Below are positions 60,481-64,000 of a stretch of DNA of 64,000 nucleotides, piece after piece (the first letter of the stretch is position 1; the number at the start of each line of letters is the position of its first letter). Origin of the DNA: Pachysolen tannophilus NRRL Y-2460 (lineage: Eukaryota > Ascomycota > Pichiomycetes > Alaninales > Pachysolenaceae); NCBI GenBank assembly GCA_001661245.1, contig KV454012.1:826848-890847 (forward strand), written 5' to 3'. The notes below the pieces were generated by a model. The model saw nothing but the letters and a program-made list of their open reading frames with translations, was not told the origin of the DNA and made no database searches. The translations under genes were made by a program, and so were the position numbers.

Positions 60481-62429
60481 TTCTACTTATTTAACGAAAG
60501 AAAATATATTAATCTTTTTTTTGCGTTTCTTTATGATTTTTTCCTTCAAAAATCAATGATTCAATAAATAACTATAAACTAAAGAAATATTTATACTATT
60601 TTATAACAAAAAAAGAAATCTTTTTACTTAAATTGAGATTTAAAAACGTACAATGTATTTCTTTTATCTTTGAGAATCAAGTTAATTTCTTAAATTGCAG
60701 TTCCACGATTGGAAAGTTATTTCAAAATTGCGGTATTAATTCTTGTTTACCAAAGCCAAGAAGTAAAGTGCTCAATCTGCAACAACTATACGCCATGATG
60801 GTGATCTCAACTTATCTGAATAGGGTATAACTTTGAATCAAAGGTTTTCCACTTGAAGAAGTATCTTTTTTTTTTTTTTCATTGCTTGGACATAGTTAAA
60901 ATTGGAATTTAACATGCATAACCTCGGATTCCTTTGGCTTTAAGATTTTTTTTAATTTTTTTTTTTGTTAAATCGATATATTTGCTTATCACTTCACCAT
61001 AGCCATTATCTATTTATCAATCATAAGAACCAAAAAAAAAAGAAACCTCTTTTTGCGAGTTTTTGAGTTTTTGGGTTTTCTTAAAACCCTTAAAAAAATG
61101 TACCACAATCATCAATAATGCATCATTATGCACGAGAGTCATCTGCTACTGCAGATACTCACTATTGAAAATATAACGGTAGTTTCTGTTATTACCCGTT
61201 TATTCTCATCTGGGTTGAGTTATAAATTATACTTGCTGGGTATTAAATGCTTCTCTCACGTTGGCATAAATAACTTTATTTCCTTTTGTTGTTTTGTTAT
61301 ATTGGTTAAAACATTAGAGTTAAACTATTAACGGGTAAAGCTTTTCTTTAAAAAAAAACTAATTCTAGACTCTTTAACAGAAAAAAAATCTACCAGTTAC
61401 CTCAGATGAAATGTCAGAAAGTATAGATAAAACAATATACCTTGAAAGCAAAATAACTAAAAAAGTTAAAAAAGAAGTTTGGAAGGGAATGAGCGTTTTT
61501 TTTTTTATTTCCCTTTTTCCCCCTTTTTTGTTTTGCCTTTTTTTGCTGGTGAAACCTTCAGGAAAGAGAAAAATAAAGTGTAGAAGCAAATAGTTCTTTG
61601 TACTTTATATTTTCGAAAGATTGACTGAACTGCCGACTTCAAAATAAATCTTTGCTCAAAATGAACTCTTTTATTAACAATTAAAATCCATAGAAATCTT
61701 TATTGGCGATTTTCCAAGTCAATTCAAGTGAATACTGTTATTTGGGGATAATTATGGACTTTAAATAAAAATCAATACAGGGATCTTACTCTAATGTTTG
61801 GGAAGGGTTCTTTTCCCCACATTCTTTATCTCACTAAACAATAATTAGAACTGGAACCTAATATTTTAATTCTTAAAATAGAACTTTTCAATATATAGCT
61901 TCACAGCGGTAAAATAATTTCAAAAATTAAGAAAAAAAGCATGAACCAAGACAATAGTAATTTTCAAATTTTTTGTCTTCACTATCAATCAAAAGTTAAC
62001 CTTGCAATCAACCAAGACAATTCCCATCTCGGAAAACCATCCAAAATTAACTATTTAAAAAAAAATTAATGCCCTAATTCCTTCTAACCTTACTATTTCT
62101 TTATCTTTATCAGCTTGATCCGATTACATCAGCTTTAACATATCAAAAGAGTGGTTACAGGTTCGCGGTTGGTGGATCGTTGGTGGATCGTTGGCGGTCA
62201 CTTGGCGGTCACTTGGCGGAGCTGTTACTGAGCCCGAGAAAGGTCTCCAAGGCAAGTTGGCAAACACAGCCCCTGTAAGCTTGAATGTGTTGCAGCGCCC
62301 CAATGTTTTTGACTGGTTCACGTTTTGACCCTATTTCAAGATCAGTGAGGAATTATTAGTATGTGTGAATAATGAAAGTATGCTTGATATATATATTGGT
62401 GGTAGAGTATTCAACGATATGAATGGATA
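60481..62429. other. Long intergenic region: copy B promoter and GPI2 promoter
   Basis: 1.95 kb without a supported gene. Short frames (60633-60830, 61128-61331) show no recognisable family. The only structured element is the 11-bp tandem repeat at 62169-62219 in a GC-rich block (62150-62310). The rest is AT-rich with poly-T runs. Confidence 0.5.
62169..62219 (+). repeat. 11-bp tandem repeat (TTGGTGGATCG / TTGGCGGTCAC)
   Basis: Two copies of TTGGTGGATCG, two of TTGGCGGTCAC and a partial TTGGCGG, in register. The repeats are GC-rich in AT-rich surroundings and lie about 210-260 bp upstream of GPI2. Confidence 0.85.
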
Positions 62430-63623
62430 ATGAGAACCTCCTCATCTCCTCCTGTGCTAAGAAGGCCAAAAGATTTGAAGAATGTTGATATTCCTAAGAT
62501 AGAGATTAATGATGTTGAAAATGATTTTGCATTAGATGGGTTAAAAGATTCTCCGTCGGTTAAAGTTAGAAAGGATTCCATAAGGTCTACATATTCTTCA
62601 CGACAACAACAGTGGAAAAAATTGTTGTGGTTGAATCAAAATTATCCAGATAATTACACTGATGAGGAATTTTTATCGCAGTTAAAAAGAAATACCACAG
62701 TCGTTAACTATTCATACTGGAAACTTATGAATGATTTTTCATTAATAGTACTACACTTGTCAACTATTATCTTGGTTATTTTGATCTTCTATGGTTATTA
62801 CAACTTGAATTGGAATCCTTTAAAACCTGTTTGTATTAGTTCATCGGTGACTTTGATTTCATATTTTATTTATCATGTTAAGGATAATGAAATTAATAGT
62901 AGGAAATTAGAAATTAGTAATGGTAATCATAATCATTATTCTGGTCATGATTTTTTAAGTACTTTGAAATCCACAGTGTTGTTGTTGCTTATATTGTTAA
63001 TTTTATCCCCAGTTTTTAAATCATTAACGAATTCGACTTCCTCTGATAGTATATGGGCATTGTCAACATGGTTATGTATTTTGAATATTTTATTCAATGA
63101 TTATAGTGTTGATTTAGAGGATAGTACTAATCGTACTACTAATAGTACGGGATCTAATAATGATATTACAAATAATGGAAATGGATTTGTTTCCACTCAT
63201 AATCACATCAATAGTATTCAAGAAAGTAATAATAATAACTCAAATTTATCAAAAAATTTATCTCTTTCAAATGCAATTGTGTTAGCATCAAGATTAAATT
63301 CAAATCTCTCAGTTTTCTGTTTTGTATTATTTTCCATTCAAATCAACGGATTATTTCCAATTTTCAATAACTTTACAAGAAAATATTATCATTTTAGAAA
63401 ATTCCATTATTTCCAATTTTTCTCCATAAATTGCATTGTTGATTACCTCTTAGTATTCAAATTTGGATGGATAAAAATTTTTTTGATTTGGTTTTCATTA
63501 AAAATTTTGATCATGTTTATCATGCCATACTATTTCATTTTTTTGCAAAAATATAAAGATGAATTACAAGGACCTTGGGATCCGGCTAAACCTGTTATTA
63601 AAAACGTTAATATTAACATATAG
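62430..63623 (+). CDS. GPI2: GPI-GlcNAc transferase subunit Gpi2 (PIG-C)
   Basis: Membrane subunit of the ER complex that transfers GlcNAc to phosphatidylinositol, the first step of GPI-anchor synthesis. Seen: WKKLLWLNQNYPDNYTDEEFL, the hallmark of Gpi2; several hydrophobic helices (FSLIVLHLSTIILVILIFYGYY, STVLLLLILLILSPVF, IWALSTWLCILNILFNDYSVDL, the last being a strong PIG-C motif); and the C-terminal YKDELQGPWDPAKP. 397 residues, longer than the 280 of S. cerevisiae. The excess comes from an extended N-terminus (about 80 residues) and an Asn/Thr/Ser-rich loop after FNDYSVDLED. It supplies anchors to proteins like the one at 30.5 kb. Confidence 0.93.
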   Translation: MRTSSSPPVLRRPKDLKNVDIPKIEINDVENDFALDGLKDSPSVKVRKDSIRSTYSSRQQQWKKLLWLNQNYPDNYTDEEFLSQLKRNTTVVNYSYWKLMNDFSLIVLHLSTIILVILIFYGYYNLNWNPLKPVCISSSVTLISYFIYHVKDNEINSRKLEISNGNHNHYSGHDFLSTLKSTVLLLLILLILSPVFKSLTNSTSSDSIWALSTWLCILNILFNDYSVDLEDSTNRTTNSTGSNNDITNNGNGFVSTHNHINSIQESNNNNSNLSKNLSLSNAIVLASRLNSNLSVFCFVLFSIQINGLFPIFNNFTRKYYHFRKFHYFQFFSINCIVDYLLVFKFGWIKIFLIWFSLKILIMFIMPYYFIFLQKYKDELQGPWDPAKPVIKNVNINI

Positions 63624-63772
63624 TATAAACAAATGATTTAATCTATTAAAATCATCACTTTGTATTATAATTGTTTAACTGAATTTTTTTTTTTTGTCCT
63701 TTTCTTTTCTATTTTGCTATACAAGTACATATTAAAAGCGTTGCATTAATACAAAAAACAAAATTTTTTTGG

Positions 63773-64000
63773 CTAATTATTAAACACACCACCAGCAAGA
63801 CATAAATTTCGTCTTGTGAAATGAACTTTATAAACAGGGGTTTTCTTTGTAAAATAAACGGCCATATGATCATTAGTAGCAACTACCTCTCTTCTTCTTC
63901 TTTGTTCTTCAGCTTTTGCTTCTTCCAGCTTTTGCAGCAGAACGTTGTTACCGTTGGCACCCGCACCCTCACCTGCACCTCCAGTGACAGAAATAGAAGA
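63773..64000 (-). CDS. TAF5: TAF5 C-terminus (partial, runs off the window)
   Basis: Last 75 codons of a gene entering from the right edge. The ending MAVYFTKKTPVYKVHFTRRN then LCLAGGVFNN matches the terminal strand of the WD40 propeller of TAF5, shared by TFIID and SAGA (human TAF5 ends with a similar TPVVHLHFTRRNLVLAAG segment). Upstream is a Gly/Ala/Asn linker and a KLEEAKAEEQRRRREV helix, an insertion in the last blade. It is convergent with GPI2, with 149 bp between the stops. Confidence 0.82.
   Translation of the reverse strand, partial: SSISVTGGAGEGAGANGNNVLLQKLEEAKAEEQRRRREVVATNDHMAVYFTKKTPVYKVHFTRRNLCLAGGVFNN

Overview
The window is AT-rich nuclear DNA of a budding yeast (Saccharomycotina). 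Evidence: compact, mostly intronless genes; rare introns with GTATGT/GTACGT/GTAAGT donors and TACTAAC-type branch points; long poly-A/T tracts; and fungal-specific families (Gpi2, Mds3, APSES, Zn2Cys6, Atp18, Clf1, DHA2 transporters). The species cannot be named. The reading of CUG is not settled: some CTG codons sit at hydrophobic membrane positions, one at a small-residue position of a zinc finger. Two assembly gaps (N runs) lie at 25471-25742 and 38059-38423.

Layout. 0-7.5 kb: ERG1 (sterol synthesis) and a Cat8/Sip4-like zinc-cluster regulator with a split first exon, divergent from glucokinase; the shared promoter holds three CTGGGG (Mig1-type) boxes. 7.5-17.4 kb: glucokinase, an ER alpha-1,2-mannosidase with an unusual C-terminal tail, a Thi7-type NCS1 transporter, cystathionine gamma-synthase STR2 and intron-containing ATP18. 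17.7-19.9 kb: EFM3 and allantoicase DAL2, both cut by a small inversion. 20.7-30 kb: a TANGO2/NRDE protein, a small unknown, splicing factor CLF1, a TilS-like tRNA-lysidine synthetase with a GC-rich insertion, and a Mig1-type repressor. 30-38 kb: a spliced GPI-anchored protein, MET17, a Ser-rich membrane protein and a Cth1/Cth2-type CCCH protein. 40-55 kb: GCN1, an Efg1/Sok2-type APSES factor and MDS3. 55.9-60.5 kb: a tandem pair of DHA2 transporters. 62.4-64 kb: GPI2 and the C-terminus of TAF5.

The strongest observations are two. (1) An 824-bp segment, bounded by the 5-bp inverted words TTGGC/GCCAA, has flipped, leaving the two halves of allantoicase on opposite strands and separating the first 10-11 codons of EFM3 from the rest. 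Both original reading frames are recovered exactly when the flip is undone on paper. (2) Both DHA2 paralogues need a +1 shift at the same heptamer, GCG-AGG-C, inside an identical 16-nt block. This heptamer combines the P-site codon of the Ty3 frameshift site with the A-site AGG-C of the Ty1 site. It is a good candidate for an undescribed programmed +1 frameshift in a transporter gene.

The genes do not form one pathway cluster. There are recurring themes: glucose response (glucokinase, Mig1-like, Cat8-like), sulfur amino acid synthesis (STR2, MET17) and GPI-anchor biology (GPI2 and a GPI-anchored protein).
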